Shown here: positions 25,034 to 38,300 of the stretch, piece by piece | Layout of the letters: the number at the start of each line of letters is the position of its first letter | Position numbering within the stretch: the stretch's first letter is position 1 | The notes under the pieces: generated by a model | What the model was told of the DNA's origin: nothing | What the model saw: only the letters and a program-made list of their open reading frames with translations | Database searches by the model: none | DNA from: Lethocerus indicus | Taxonomy: Eukaryota; Arthropoda; Insecta; Hemiptera; Belostomatidae | Assembly (NCBI GenBank): GCA_019843655.1 | Contig: JACDQD010000008.1 | Location: 18,138,442-18,202,441, forward strand | DNA length: 64,000 nucleotides | Direction: 5' to 3' | Position numbers and translations under genes: made by a program

Positions 25034-26856
25034 CTACAATTTAAGTGCGCGTTGTTGCTTTGAAATTGATATAACGTCTACCGGAACTTGTGTGTAATTA
25101 CACGGAGCATTATCGACATCACTTTTTGACTCAAGTTGACATCAATAATATACACCTGTGCTGTTGGTTAACTCTTGGACCCACGGACCGAACTGAATCA
25201 TCGTAACGGCATAAGTTGCGACCAGTGTCAGGAACTGAAACGAATTTCAAAAAGTTTGTAAACAAATGAAATGGCTCTGTGCTTACAGACTAAATTGGTT
25301 TTAAAACTGAGCATTCGCTTAGTAGTAATACCCCCTGTATTGTATTTTCATTCACGTTGAAAATTCCCAAACATGAGACTGGCTCGCTGAAGAATTCCAA
25401 TTGCAAAAGGAAGAGGGAGACCTGGAAAAATATTTAGTACAGTTTTACTAACAGTTTCTATTTATTAATATGGGACGTTCATATAATTTTTTTATTGTAA
25501 TCATCCTTAATGATGCCACATCGGGAACCAAAAAATAGAGTAGAGATATCAAATTCACGCTTTTTTGTTTAGTATGTAGCTCATTCAACGTCTGCTTGAT
25601 GCAGTATCTCTTGCAAGTTTTACACTGATATAACGTAAGTGGAAGTGTCATTAATACGAAGGGATTAAATTTGACTACTTACTTGAAAATCATATTGGGA
25701 GTCATTTCTGCCACTATTTGGTCTTATCAATTCGTGAAGAACTCGCCTATTCTGTTGAAATAATGTCATTAGTCATATATAGCCAATTTGTTTAATTTTT
25801 ATTTCGGTATTTAGCGTTAGTTCTTACTTCTGCTGATATGTTGTTGTTTAATGCTTCTTGTTTTATCGTATGTATTTTTTAATATTCGATGGACACATCC
25901 GTTAAATGAAAATCTAAAGCACCGAAAACAGAATTAAACGGATTCATCGTTTTACAGAGCGGAAAGGAATGTTATTTTAAATGAGTTTCCAGTTTTACCA
26001 ACCCGTGGACAATTCATGGCTGGATATTAATGTTTGTGCCTATCTCTACAACGTCCCCCATTAATTGTTATGTTGGGAAGGGTGATGCTTTGTACTCACG
26101 CGCTTGGTTCAGTCGGTGTGGTGGGTGGGGGGGCAATCATTTCCCCTGCAAATGATAGCCTAATGATTCGATTTAAAGCTATCGTACCAACGCTGATACC
26201 GGCCTCCAATCGTTATAATAACTCGTTCAAAACACAGCCTTTTAGAGTATAACTCGAATATAAATGAAGTAAAATATTTCATGCTCTATTTCACAAATGG
26301 AGGGTTTGCAATAGAATCATCTCCTAAATTATCAATTTCCACCAATCTCCCCCCTCCAAACAGTTTTATCAAACTGCGTAAGATCAAGCAAGTTCCGGAA
26401 GATATTTAAATTGCTGTAATTTTCACTGTCTTCTGTCTCGTCTCGCTAGTTCCAAACCAATATTTAAATTAGTTTTCCCTTTGGCTTCTTTCTATTGTCC
26501 AACCGCTATAAACTAAGAATATTTCGTCTAAGAATATATAATCGGGAGGAAGTGGAAGTGTACAATCACGAAAACTAACTATCGGAGTAGAATAAAGGGA
26601 CATTGCACATTGCATATGTTATCGCTGCAACGCGTTACAGACTAATAGTGCAGCGCAACATGCTTAGTTTTTTCACTAATATGCTGACGTAACGCTATTG
26701 ATGATGGCTAAAACATAGACTGGAAATGGATATCAAATATTGCATACCTCGGCGGGCCAGCAAATATCTTTTGTTATTAGATGTTTAAGTTGTCAGAAAG
26801 ATCTATGAGCACGTAACGCTCATTTGCCCGGCGGTAAATAAAAAAAAAATATTTAC
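25034..26856. other. Region downstream of the receptor exons, C-terminal exon not found
   Basis: AT-rich sequence where the final exon or exons of the minus-strand receptor should lie. Reading the minus strand by eye, I found no segment with the TYxxxLxQF signature of gustatory receptor C-termini. A 20-bp segment (26748-26767) sits between an AAAAG acceptor-like site and GAG|GTATGC, but it is too weak to call. Confidence 0.5.
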
Positions 26857-27346
26857 ATCTTTTTTGAGTTTTGCGGCCATGTACGCGACGCCAAGTAGGT
26901 AGATAGTGGTCAGAGTGGAATTGAAGAGCACGGCGACCTTGTACCGGAGCGAGTCCTTCAGAAACAAAGCTATGTAGACTATAGTCAGAAGGTTGGCGAC
27001 TGAGCTGACGAATAAGCACAGGAGATAGGGCCCAAACGCCAGGCTGAACGCCCGCGAGGCTTCGGTGACTTCCAAGTGGAACGTCCTCAGGAGTCCGGCC
27101 AGTGGACGAGGTCCTGTCCTCGCCCCGGGCCAAGCGTCCCCCACCCGAACGTACCAGTAGCTCAACTCCCGGTAGAAGATACCGAAGAGTAGGAATTTGA
27201 GTAACACCTGCGTGGAGCGTAGCGTCAGCGCGCTCACTCCCCAGGCGTAGATCCAGGCGTGCCTGTACGACTTCAACAGCGTCACCGCTAAAATCGTGGT
27301 ACAGATGACGACCACAAAACCCAAAGCCATCCATCCTCTCATACTT
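26857..27346 (-). CDS. Gustatory-receptor-like 7TM protein, exon 2
   Basis: Second exon of a predicted insect gustatory receptor, a multi-pass membrane chemoreceptor and ligand-gated channel of sensory neurons. The acceptor is CTGTGATTTCAG before 27346 and the donor is AAAGAT|GTAAAT after 26857. The exon supplies one base to a split Pro codon and ends in phase 0, as is usual for introns near the C-terminus in this family. It encodes about 163 residues with four hydrophobic segments: WMALGFVVVICTTILAV; a segment around LLKFLLFGIFY; YLLCLFVSSVANLLTIVYIA; and STLTTIYLLGVAYMAAKL. Family assignment rests on topology, size and gene structure, not on the TYxxxLxQF motif, which is missing. An odorant receptor is a less likely alternative. 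Confidence 0.65.
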
Positions 27347-27807
27347 CTGAAATCACAGCAGATTCGGATGTAAAATGGCACTATTGGACTAGCTAGTCTT
27401 GAACTCCATTGAAGTAGATTAATTCCGGACGCATAATAAAGAACACCTCGATTCGTGCACGGTTGACATATTGCACTGTATGATCCGTATATTGAAACTA
27501 TAACATGTTCGTTATTAGGAGATATATGAACGAGATATTTTTTATTAGCCCATTATAGAATAGCTATCCTTATAATGATATTATATTCAAATCTATAATT
27601 GATTTCATTAGAATATTATCAACAATAATCTTTATTTTCTCATTGTACAACCGAATGAATGCGGTATTGAAACTGCTTAGTGGACATCTCTTAATTAGAG
27701 TATTCCAAAATGAATACAAATTACATGACAACCCTTATGTTTTTCTTTTTGCGTGGTCCTTAAGTAGATATAATAATCAGGATAAAACAGCATTCCGCAT
27801 AATTTAC

Positions 27808-28253
27808 GGTTTACTAAATAAGGTATCGACTGGCCTGGCGTGTGCTTCACCGAACAGAGGTCCTCCCCTCTTCTCCAGCGCCTCCACTTTTCTCAACAGC
27901 CTCAGGAATGTTCTGTTCCCGAGCAGATTGAAGATGAACTGGGACGCGTAAAAGCCGAAGAAGGCCCTCCTGTACCAGTCGAAGTTGTCGCCGGTGCCCT
28001 GGACGAGGTTACTGACGCTGTAGGCAGCGACGGCCAGCGCCCAGCCGAAGTCGAGGCTAAGCCAGGAGAAGGCCGGCCGGCCCGACCGGCGACTCCGCAC
28101 GTTCGAGAGGGCCAGAACCCCTAGAGCGTTGCAGCAGAGCAGCACAGGTCGCAACCTCGAGTAGAATAAAGGGCGGTACTCGTAACCGCCATTCGGAAGA
28201 TCCGCAATCGTGAATGGTCTAACTTTCCGCTTCGCCCTAGGGATGCCCTCCAT
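27808..28253 (-). CDS. Gustatory-receptor-like 7TM protein, exon 1
   Basis: First coding exon of the same receptor. The ATG at 28253 (MEGIPRAKRK) is preferred because receptors of this family have short cytoplasmic N-termini. The frame stays open 42 codons further, with another ATG at 28379. The exon contains RPLFYSRLRPVLLCCNALGV, the typical first membrane segment. Hydrophobic stretches follow around FGWALAVAAYSVSNLV and FFGFYASQFIFNLLGN, and then a charged LLRKVEALEKRGG. It ends at donor ACC|GTAAAT in phase 2, joining exon 2 across a 461-bp intron (CC|A, Pro). Exons 1 and 2 give about 312 residues; with a missing C-terminal 70-100 the total fits the usual 380-450. The exon is GC-rich against AT-rich flanks. 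The gene lies antisense inside the candidate long plus-strand intron. Confidence 0.65.
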
Positions 28254-31200
28254 AGCCCGTCCAACGCTTCGTTGGCCAAGACCGCACTGAATGAAATCGA
28301 TAGCCCCGAGAACAGACCTGCCGCTAATAGGGGAATCGTCCTTGTTTCTAGTGGCTTTTAGCGTCCGGCCCGGTATCAATTACCGGGGTTCCATGTCCGT
28401 GTCGAGGAGAGTAAATACCTCTTATTGGTGTAGCCCGAAATATTAGACGGTTTCTAATGATGCTTCAGAATCGAAGACAAACATTAAGTAAATATATTGA
28501 TTTAATGTAACCGTTCTGCGCGTAATTCATTTAAACAATAATCTAAAATAACCCTTTTATTATAATGTTTTTCTTTCAACCAGATTGACCAATACCTTTT
28601 GTATCATAACCGTTACATTTTAAAGGAATTTTCGAAACATGACAATGATTTTATTAAGGCTAATTTTGAATGAGGGTATAACTTCGCGATTCTAGTATTA
28701 CAATTTCTGTTGTGTATGTCCAGGTGCGGTAACGGAGTACTGTTTCAATTTTATGTTGTGAATAAGTACACAGAACGGAGTTTAACCTGTATTATCAAGG
28801 TGGCTGAGAGGCGAGGTCGTAGAAAAATTTGTTTGAAGCTTCAGATACGATAACGATTGGCGCATTTTCTTCCTTTTTAAAAAAATACAATCCGGATTAA
28901 TTACTGTCCATGCCTTTGTTCTGTATGTATTGTTGTGTATGTAAGGTGCAGTTAATGTGAGCAGATCCGTTCGACCCATACACCTGTGCACCTCTGGTGT
29001 CCCTTGCGACGTATATAAGGGATCGGATGGTTCACTAACTACAAGACGGAATTGGACAAGGAGACATGATGGGTTCCTTAGGTTTGCTTTAGGTCAGGAA
29101 ATGTGAGGGAGAAAGAGAGGAACGAGGAGTGGAGGAGGTCGACGACGGTGTATGTGTCGTTGGGGGGCCCAGTATTAAAGGTCGGTGACAACGGGTTTCG
29201 CCCTAACAACTTGTTGTTCGGGCTTCAACCCCCTTCACACTCTCTCACTCTCTCTCCCCTCCTCCCCACTCCCCTCTGTACTCTCTTCTGTCCTGGTTTT
29301 GAACTGTAACAGCCCTCTTCCACCGCCCGCCCGCGTAAAGCCCGAGGGCCGCTGTAAAACACGCCTCCGCACATTGTCGCCTAAACGGAACTCGTTTGTC
29401 GCCCTCCTAATTATTTCACCTGACACTCTTGTCCCTTTCAGGTTGTTATTTTTCCCTCCAATTGTTTCTTTCTTTTGTGTCACGATTCGACTACAACACG
29501 CGCCCTATTTTTTGCACCAGTTTCACACCTTCGCAGTGTTGTCACTTCTGACAGTTTCGTATTTCTCTCACAATTCCCTCTGGTAAAGACCAATTCATGC
29601 GACCCACGCTACTAAAGGACTCAAGAGTCGGGTTTTGATTACCTTTTCGTTAACCAAATAATAATTCGTATTTATCATAATTCAATTACTCCCTATCCAA
29701 TTAACACTTGTAGGAAGTGTTTTTCCTAGCGATCCCACTAGGCACTTTGTTTAAAATTCATTCAGTGGCTAGTGCATTTATGGTGATACCTGAGAGGAAG
29801 GTCTGGCGGGCGGCTAGTTGGACCGAGGCCAATAAAACAGGTAGGCCCTTGGGAACGGCCGTCCAGTCAATAAAGGAGGCGGCGGCCGCCTTCGACCGCT
29901 GGGCGCTCGGAGCGCACAATTCATCGGGGCCGGTCAGAGGAAAAACAGCCTCCTCCCTGCGAGGGGTAGCAGGCCCGACTTCCCCATTGTGCCGCTAAAA
30001 ACGCATCCATCCTTTTGTGTTTCAAAAGACAACAACGCCGATTGTTCGATTAAAATAACACGCGGACGACCCGAAGGGGGTCGGACGGAAGAGGGAGGGT
30101 GGAGGGGGGCGTTTAAAATGCGGTGGCCGCTGGTTAAAAAAAATCGGAGTAAGCCCCCGATCTGACGCTGACGTGATTTGTGATGCTTGTCCGCAGTACA
30201 ATACTCCTCCCCGGCCCCTACCACCGTCGTTCATATAATTAGCCGGCAATGAATAGTGTAGCCAGGCTTCGTCATCCCGGCGGCCCATCTGCGATGTTTT
30301 CACGGTGCACGCCTCTCGGTATCAATATTGCCTTATTATGATCCATTCTATCGTATCATTTCTTTCATAATGATCGTAAACACAGTCCCCGGCTTAGCAT
30401 AATATGCTAATGATTTATCTTTTAAAGCTCCCCGGGGAGTGACGGCCGGTTTTCCCCTTAACCCAGTTTATCCCAATTACTATATTATACGGAGATAAAG
30501 AGAAACTATACTTTTGAAATTATGGTTCAGTGGTCAGGACAAAATTAGCGAAGAGGGATTGAAACATTTCCTTGGAACCAAAATCGTAAAAATTGATTGG
30601 ATGGTAATAACTGCCCTGTACGAATTGGCTGAACTCGGATTCTGTCGAATTTTTCATTCGGAATTATGGTGGTGGGTTCGCCTCGCGGTGGATTTGGCAA
30701 ATTACATTTATTTTATGATTAATATTATCCCTTATAAAACAAACAAATCTGCGTGTAGACTCTCGGGCAGAACCCATTTTTAAATTGATATATTAAACAA
30801 AAACAAAGACATCGAAATTTAGATCGAAAGAAAGAAATTCATTACAATCTTTGTTGGTCGTTTCATCTATGGGTCTCCCTTTGCAACCTCACCAAGATTA
30901 TTTAATATATTGTATAAATACAGGCGATGTATCTTCAACGTATAATTTAACCGGCAATTCAAACTGACAACCTTTACGACGCGGAACTCAGTTTTCGCTC
31001 TACTTCGCGTGTCGAGTGCACACCACATCCCCCGCGCATATACGAACGTCTTTTTCATACGCAAATGGGGCGTAGCTGAAAAATAAAAAGAACGGTATTA
31101 TACAGCAAACTGCACGAAGTTGACTGTATCGGCGTTGTGTGTATTCCAGTTTTGGACGGAGGGAGAAAAAAAAGGAGCTAAAATAAGGCCCGGGGTATCG

Positions 31201-31415
31201 AGTGAAATGTCTTTGCCTCTCGTGAGCGGCGGCCGCCGCTCTTGTATTCTGTTAGTCTAGTTTCAGATCTTTAACAATATCGTTTGTTGGGGCGGGGGTG
31301 CCCAATACACTGGCAGTGTGCGCGCCCGGCTGGCTGCTTGTAAAAGCTGTTTCCACTCTCTTTCTCTGTCCCTCTCCCTCTTTCTCGTTCTCCGCCCCCT
31401 CCACCCCTTCGCCCC

Positions 31416-31418
<3 letters not shown>

Positions 31419-31446
<28 letters not shown>
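31419..31446. repeat. (CT)n microsatellite
   Basis: CT repeat of about 28 bp at the end of a 130-bp pyrimidine-rich stretch. Confidence 0.95.
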
Positions 31447-31449
<3 letters not shown>

Positions 31450-31732
31450 GTCGCGGATATCGCTTAGTCAACTGAAGCCATCAAAAACAGAACTCTTGCA
31501 ACAATTGTTCCCGCTCTCCTCTATATATAGTATATACCACCCCACCCCACCCGCCGCCCGTCCGGGGTCTCTCCGCACAACCAAATTGTATTGCTTTCTG
31601 TCCCATTTCTTCTTCTTTTCCCTCCTCCTATTCCAATTCTTTTTTCATTCCGCTCACCACTTCCATTCACTTCTTTCTCCGACCTCCCTCTTCCACTTCG
31701 TGTATATTTGACTTTTGTCAACCGGCAAATTG

Positions 31733-31735
31733 ATA

Positions 31736-31800
<65 letters not shown>
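31733..31800. repeat. (TA)n microsatellite
   Basis: TA repeat of about 68 bp with one ATTA interruption near 31741. Confidence 0.97.
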
Positions 31801-31802
<2 letters not shown>

Positions 31803-32258
31803 AGGAGAGCGCCGGACGTTTTGCAAAAAGCAATTCCTGGGCTCCCCCCTCTCCTCCCACCCACATCTCATAACAATAACGGTCTTTCGCAAAGGTCATT
31901 GTCGTCGTCTAATCTGTTTCCAAGGTACCTTTAATCTGGCCCCCCTATAATAACATGGGAGACTTCTATAAGGCACTGTACAAAATAAAATGGGACGCCA
32001 AAGGACTTTTCCTCAATAGGCCATACGATCAAGGAATATTGTAGATAACATTTCAGCGACAGGCCTGATTTTATTATTATGGCGTAGACAGATTATGGAC
32101 ATTGCAGTTGCCAACGCTTTACTCAAGGCACTTATTGCGGCACTTAGTTGAATTTGTAACAATCGCGTTTGCCTAACGTTTATCAGCTTGCCTTTTTAAT
32201 TAAGTTCAGTTGCAAGAGCTCATCCGTTATTTCACTTTCATTGAGTAGCTCAATACAA

Positions 32259-32263
<5 letters not shown>

Positions 32264-32312
<49 letters not shown>
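32264..32312. repeat. (TA)n microsatellite
   Basis: TA repeat of about 48 bp. Confidence 0.97.
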
Positions 32313-32313
<1 letters not shown>

Positions 32314-35300
32314 GACTATTTTATTGTTTTAGTGAGCATTAAAAATATGATATTGTCACACTATTTTTATTTTGTGGCCCCGCAAATTTACAAAACAATA
32401 CCACGTTAAGAAACAAACATCTCAAAATTGTCTCTTATTTTGTTAACACAACTAATATTCGCCTGCTACATGTCTATATATCTTCCTTCATCGCTTAAAA
32501 TTGAACTATTCGAATTAAGAAAAACGGAAGGTTAATTTTCATTCCCCACATTCTGAAAGGGATGTTTCATGCTCCCAATGGGAGGCGTAACCCGAGATGT
32601 ACAAATGAGGCCGCTAAGTAGGAAGGCAAATATTAGGAAAAAAGCCAACAAAGTGTACTACTATGTTAGGGGGGAAGGCCGCCTCCTCCCCACCATGTAC
32701 ACAGTGTACACAAAGTATCGAGTATACAAAGTACGGGGGCGAACACGCGCCTCTAAATACAGCCCTTGCTATTACCCCCTCGCCCCTTTCCCACCAACCG
32801 GGTCACGTGCTTTGCAGTTCCATTATGCACTTGCGTCTACACGGCTATAGGTACTCCGCTCCCTTTCCGGACTCTCAGCAATTGTTTAATCAACTTTCAA
32901 TATAGGACCGGTGATTGGTTCATGGTTTTTCACTTTTGAGCGTAAAAAAAATCCATTTAGCGCGCTCCAGGTGACCCGTTTGGATCGCAGCAGGCTTCTA
33001 TAATGAACATGCGACACAAGAGGTAAATTGGCCAGCAAAATATCTCGAAAAAAGTCAACTAATTAATACGCTGCTCTGGTACGCATTTCAGCCTTAATTC
33101 CCAACCAACTTTTGTATTATATTAAATATTGTAAATATTAAATTAAAATTATCTTACATTATATTAGTGGTAATCATAGGATTTTATTTTCTATATATTT
33201 CTCAAGCCAACCATAGACACGGAGCTTTCTAATACTGGTAAAACATATTAATTCTTTAATAATTATTACTAAAGGAAATTTGTTTCTTATAATAATATAA
33301 TAGTGTCACCTCTCCGTGTTCATACATACAGTTCTTATTTTTTGCCCAGAGGTCCAATGGTACTGCACATTAGACACACACTAGACGAAGGACGTTCAAG
33401 GGTCTTTCTAACCTCCTGAATGGTTCTTCCCACGAATGCCGGGAACACCCACCACTTTTAGGAATAGGGACAGGCTGCTTTTATCCAGGAAGGAGGGAAA
33501 AGGCGAAGGGGGAAACCTCGTAGTCTGAGCCCTTAAAAGAGGTATAGTTCCTTAGGACGAGCTCCGGAAAGCAGAAACTTTGTTCCTTCAAATAAAAAGT
33601 TTGATTCGCCAGGCGTTCCTAGAGAGAATCCCTTCCACATGCCAGTTATGGAAGTGTGGCAAAGAACAATCCTTGCAACACTATTAACACGCTTTCAGAA
33701 GTGTTGGATTTCATGTCCAATGTTTTTTTTCATATCTAAGTGGTAGTAGTATAGATTAAAGTGTACTATATTGCTACACCAGGTGACAGTACACAAATGA
33801 AGGTACTCAACGTATTCAGAATATCTGTATCGTTTGAACCTGGGCATTATTAAAACAGTGATCTACTTTGTTTCGCGAGTGGGGGTAGGGTTGGAGGAGA
33901 ATGAAGGCTAACGACGCGATGTCGAGTCGGTATTAAAGTGTGACTGGATTGATGGCGGGGAACGTGATCGAAAAATGTGGGCATTCGCAGCTGTATTTGG
34001 CGTTTCGCAGGCAGCCAGCCTTCCGCAGGGGAAGCCATCTCAACCGAATCCCGGAGTCTTATCCGCCTCTCCCTCGCCCGCTCTTCCCACCAATATTGGC
34101 ACAGTTAACAACCCGACCCTATTAGGTTACTACAACCTCAGTGCAAACACACCGAGTCACCCAGCCCCCCCCCCTTCACCCCTCACTGTAAACAACATCT
34201 GTAATCCTCCTGCGAATATTCACTTAGCCGAGCTACACCAGTTTTGCATCCTACTCATCTGCTGCCTCTTAACTGTTGGAGCCCAAGTAGGACCCACTTC
34301 CACCTGGATGAAAATCAACCCTTACTGTATACTTCGTAACAGTTGTTTACCTTCGGCCGCCGTACGAGTACAAGAAAATCAGCAGGACTGGTTTGAATGA
34401 AGAGGTTTCCCGCTCCTTTCATCGATGAATTATTATCTACATAACAGCACTCCATTTACTATAAATACATAATGCCACGACCGTATCGGGCATCGTAGGT
34501 TGCCAACTTTCCTATATAACACGGTGCCCTGGTCATTAAAGTAATATACCGATGTAAGAAAATTGGTGGAAGAAGTCTAGAAGGTTAATCGGTGTGTGAA
34601 CAAATACTGGCCATGAATATGTGCTATTGTTAAACGTGCGTATTTATGACAAATAGTTTGTGATCTTACGGCAAATACAGTAACAATATAGCTCTCTGGG
34701 TTGCCGCGGATAAAATAATTTTTATTTCTCCGTACTACAAATAAAGGCGACGTTACTGTGATTATTAAGGGAACAACCGCCCAACGTTCCCGGGAATGTG
34801 ACGAATGACTTTCATCTTTCATTTTACTTTTCCGATTACATCTGGGAAATAAGGGCATGTTTTCGAATGGAAATGCGAAGAAAAGGCCCCCCACGGGGAA
34901 ATTACCTGAGAGGTCGTAACGGACGCAGAGTGTAAGCGACATGAGGTATAATGGTGCGAAATTGGTGGTGCAAGGAGAGTTACGCTAGTTAGAGATCCAT
35001 TAGAGGCTTTGGCGGGGCCTCCGAAATTCGTCATGATTCCAGGGTGCTGTGATTTTGACAAATCGCTCCGCGCTCGCTCTCTATCTCTCTATCTCCGGCT
35101 CCATCTATCTAACTATAAACCTGCCTGTCTCTCCCTCTCTCTTTTTTCCAATATATCATAATTCAGTCCGGGGCTGCCAGCGGCACTCGCAAGCACGTAA
35201 ACGGAGGCCTCCCGGGAGGGGGGCGCTCCCACCGGCCGGCTGTCGTCGGGCCCAACAGGGGCCCAAACAGCCCAAAACACAATTTGTCAAAAATCTATTG

Positions 35301-38300
35301 TGGCACGTTGCCTTTTGTGACTCCGAAATAAACACCTAGTTACCCGCCTAATGCAGTGAGGGTGCCGGCTCCGATGCCCCTTATGGGAATATTGGCGGTT
35401 CCCAAATATAACCCCCCGCCGCGAGATGGCCTTTTTTTCGGACGCCCGGGCGTTTCGCGCCCCGATATTAATACCATTTCCCATATAGATCCCTCCCGTT
35501 TCTAGTGCGGGGTTTTTTCTATAAAAGTCCCCGCATAAACGAAGTTTTTTTCTGGAAGGGAAAGGGAGTGTGGCATTTATATTTCTGCATATAAATTATT
35601 GAGAAGAATAAACATTCGGAATGGCCATTACGGTTTGTACGCCCGCTTTTGGACATAAAGGCGGCCGTAGGCGGCTAATAAGTGTAAACTGGCCGCAATG
35701 GTGGTTAGCGATGAATGCGGTGGGCTATTAGCAAACCTAACGCTGTTCGTGTTCCACCGAAACGAATTAAATGGCTTAATTCTGAACCGAAACTACTGTT
35801 GAATGAGGGGTGTCTAATGTAATGGTTCAATGTTGGTTTTCTTATAGATAATGAAATTGTATGTTTAAAACAGAGCAATAATATTAAGGTTATCGCAGGA
35901 TTTAAAAAGAGCCTAAATTATCTTAAATAGTAAAAATTATACAGTAATAATCTAACTTCTAAGAAATTCGTACCCCTTACTTCAGTTAAGAATAACAATT
36001 TACAAAGTTCAAACGTACGAAAATTTAAGTTCAATTTAGAATTCATACGGACATTGTTATAAAGGTTAGAATAGTGTAAACAGCCAGGGCAATAATAACG
36101 TTTCTGCCAATGATGGTAATGAGTCAATCACTGGAACTTTGTTTGTTGCTGCGGGTGGGGGGGGGTCTTAACCCCCAACGCGGTCTTTACTTTCCTGGCT
36201 CCTCGGAGGAGGGTTTGGTAGGAGCGGGAGGGAAGGAGCCCATTTGTCAGTGGGACTATCAATCAAGTTTGTTACGCGCATTTGCCGCTAGTCTCCGGCA
36301 GCTGTTCTCCAGGACGTTGTGGGGGACTTGCACTTCATTTCGCAATATTGGGAAACAAATGCGGACACATCCAGGCTCTCTCTCTACCCTTGTATTCCGC
36401 CTCCCTTTTCCCTTATCGTCCCTTCGCTGGGGCCAATTTTCTCGGCCCTGATTTCGTCCCACCGCAGAGTCAGTGAATCACCGAGGCTCAAATACATATT
36501 GCGCACGATATTTGACTCGGGAAACTGTCGGCACCAATTGCTGTACGAAAGGCGTGTAATGAATTCAATGAGGAACAGCTCGCTATATTCGAAAGAAATT
36601 TATGAATTAGATTTGCTAGTTATACCATAGACCTATTACATTTTTAATTACCTACTTGCAGGTAATACAACTCTAAATAGGTGATGAAACTGGTGGCTTT
36701 TATAGGAAATTATAATTAATTCCCAAAATTAAAATAGATTTTTGTACAAATGAGTATGTCCGTATCTTTATTTTACGATGGGTTACGTGTACGGCACATT
36801 AGATGCGGCACACTACTTCGAAAGTCGCTCCTAAAAATTCAATTAGGTAAAAATGCAGTTGATAGCAACTGATTTTTCGTATCTCGTCATCGTATACCTC
36901 TAGGTCACCTCGGACATCTAGGAAGGACTATTCCTTAAGGCTTACCAGTTAATGCAAAATATCTACCTACTCTATTGCAGACCATTGCTTTTAACGTAGT
37001 GTTCTCACTTTACTCCGTTTGGAAAATATACCGCGGGTGCTCCCTTTGTAAATAAGACAAATAGGGAAAGCGAACGGTCCGTATGAGGGGTCGGCCTGAT
37101 ATTGGCAGGGCAGATTTAAAATACGGTCGTTCGCGGGTGCGCCGTTCCAAGCGCCGCCAACCCTACGTGACAAATATTGAAATAGCTCTTATCTAGGGGG
37201 TAATATTGGGCAGGGGGTCGTGGACATAACTCATTCCTTTAGTACCGGGTCCTGGCACCGCCTATAAAAGCCCATTTCTGCTAGAGAGGGATCCGCCCGA
37301 GCCGGGGCAGCATAAAAGACGTGAAATGTGAAGTCCTTCGTTTTGCGACAACCGAGCTTTGGCTCATGCGCTTGGCTCCTATTCCAGTTGGAGGTCTGTA
37401 TTTTTTTAAATTCCGACCTGCTCGGGTAGCCAGGGATCGTTCGCGCCAGAAGATAGCAGGCTAGAGAAATCAGGGTGGCTGACAGAGTGAGGGCACTCAC
37501 CCTTCGACGATCGGGCCCTGTATGCAAATCATCGGCCCCGGACAGAAGCGAGACGGCGGGCCCCAATTGCCCCGTATAATGGGCGCTCGGGGGACGTCCC
37601 GTATAGAAGGGTTCTCTTTTTTTCTATCGTCGAAAACGATGGAAAACACGAATCGTGCCGCCGCCTTTTTAAAGGAATCGGGGGTTGTATTGGGGGCGGT
37701 TCGGACTGAAATTCAATAAGAACCGCGTGGGGTCGCTACGCCCCCAACCCCTCTTCCAGCCACAGCGCACCGAATCCCGAACGGTTGAACACAATAAAGA
37801 CCGCAGAGTTTTTGGGTTGAAAAAAACAGAGAGGAAAGAGGGAAAAATAGATAGAGGGAGAGATAGAGATAAAACGGTGTAAGGGGGGGGGAGGCAGACC
37901 TTTCAATTATTAAGGTAATGCCTTAACGGCCATTTTGCAGCAGTCCCTCCACAGTCACGGCGGCGAAAATAAATATCCCGTTTACCCGGCGAATAAAAGT
38001 GATTTTTTTCCCTTTTCCCAAGCTTTTCCCTTTAGCCCTGTTTAATATTGAATTGTCGAGGTTTATTCCGCCCACCCGTGGGACTGGCCGACAATGCCGC
38101 ACCACTCGCTAGACACGGATTTTTTCTCTTGGCACAATACGGGTATTGTTTTTTATTTCTCCTTTTAACATACAAAAATATAGGCGTGCGAGCATTATCA
38201 AAATATCGCGATTCTACATTGGGACTGAAATTCGCTTGTTTAATTATTTCCATAACAATGCACATATAACTGGGAGAGGAGAAAATTCACTAATCAACAG

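Larger units (their letters stand above)
28254..35599. other. Upstream flank of receptor and long non-coding stretch
   Basis: No gene is supported. AT-rich sequence is interrupted by GC- or CT-rich islands at about 29.1-29.55, 29.8-30.25, 31.19-31.9 and 35.05-35.5 kb, with several microsatellites. Open frames in these islands are low-complexity, for example Tyr-Ile repeats from TA tracts and Ser-Leu repeats from CT tracts. The receptor promoter should lie just right of 28.25 kb but no clear TATA box was assigned. Confidence 0.6.

Noticed and set aside
26748..26767. 20-bp microexon of the receptor (IFAGPPR)
   Set aside because: Acceptor lacks a pyrimidine tract and the length is implausible without transcript data.
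31521..31950. Frames with Tyr-Ile repeats on both strands
   Set aside because: Translations of a (TA)n microsatellite.
37231..37566. 111-residue minus-strand frame with a hydrophobic segment
   Set aside because: No recognised family and no splice or start evidence; similar lengths occur by chance in these GC islands.
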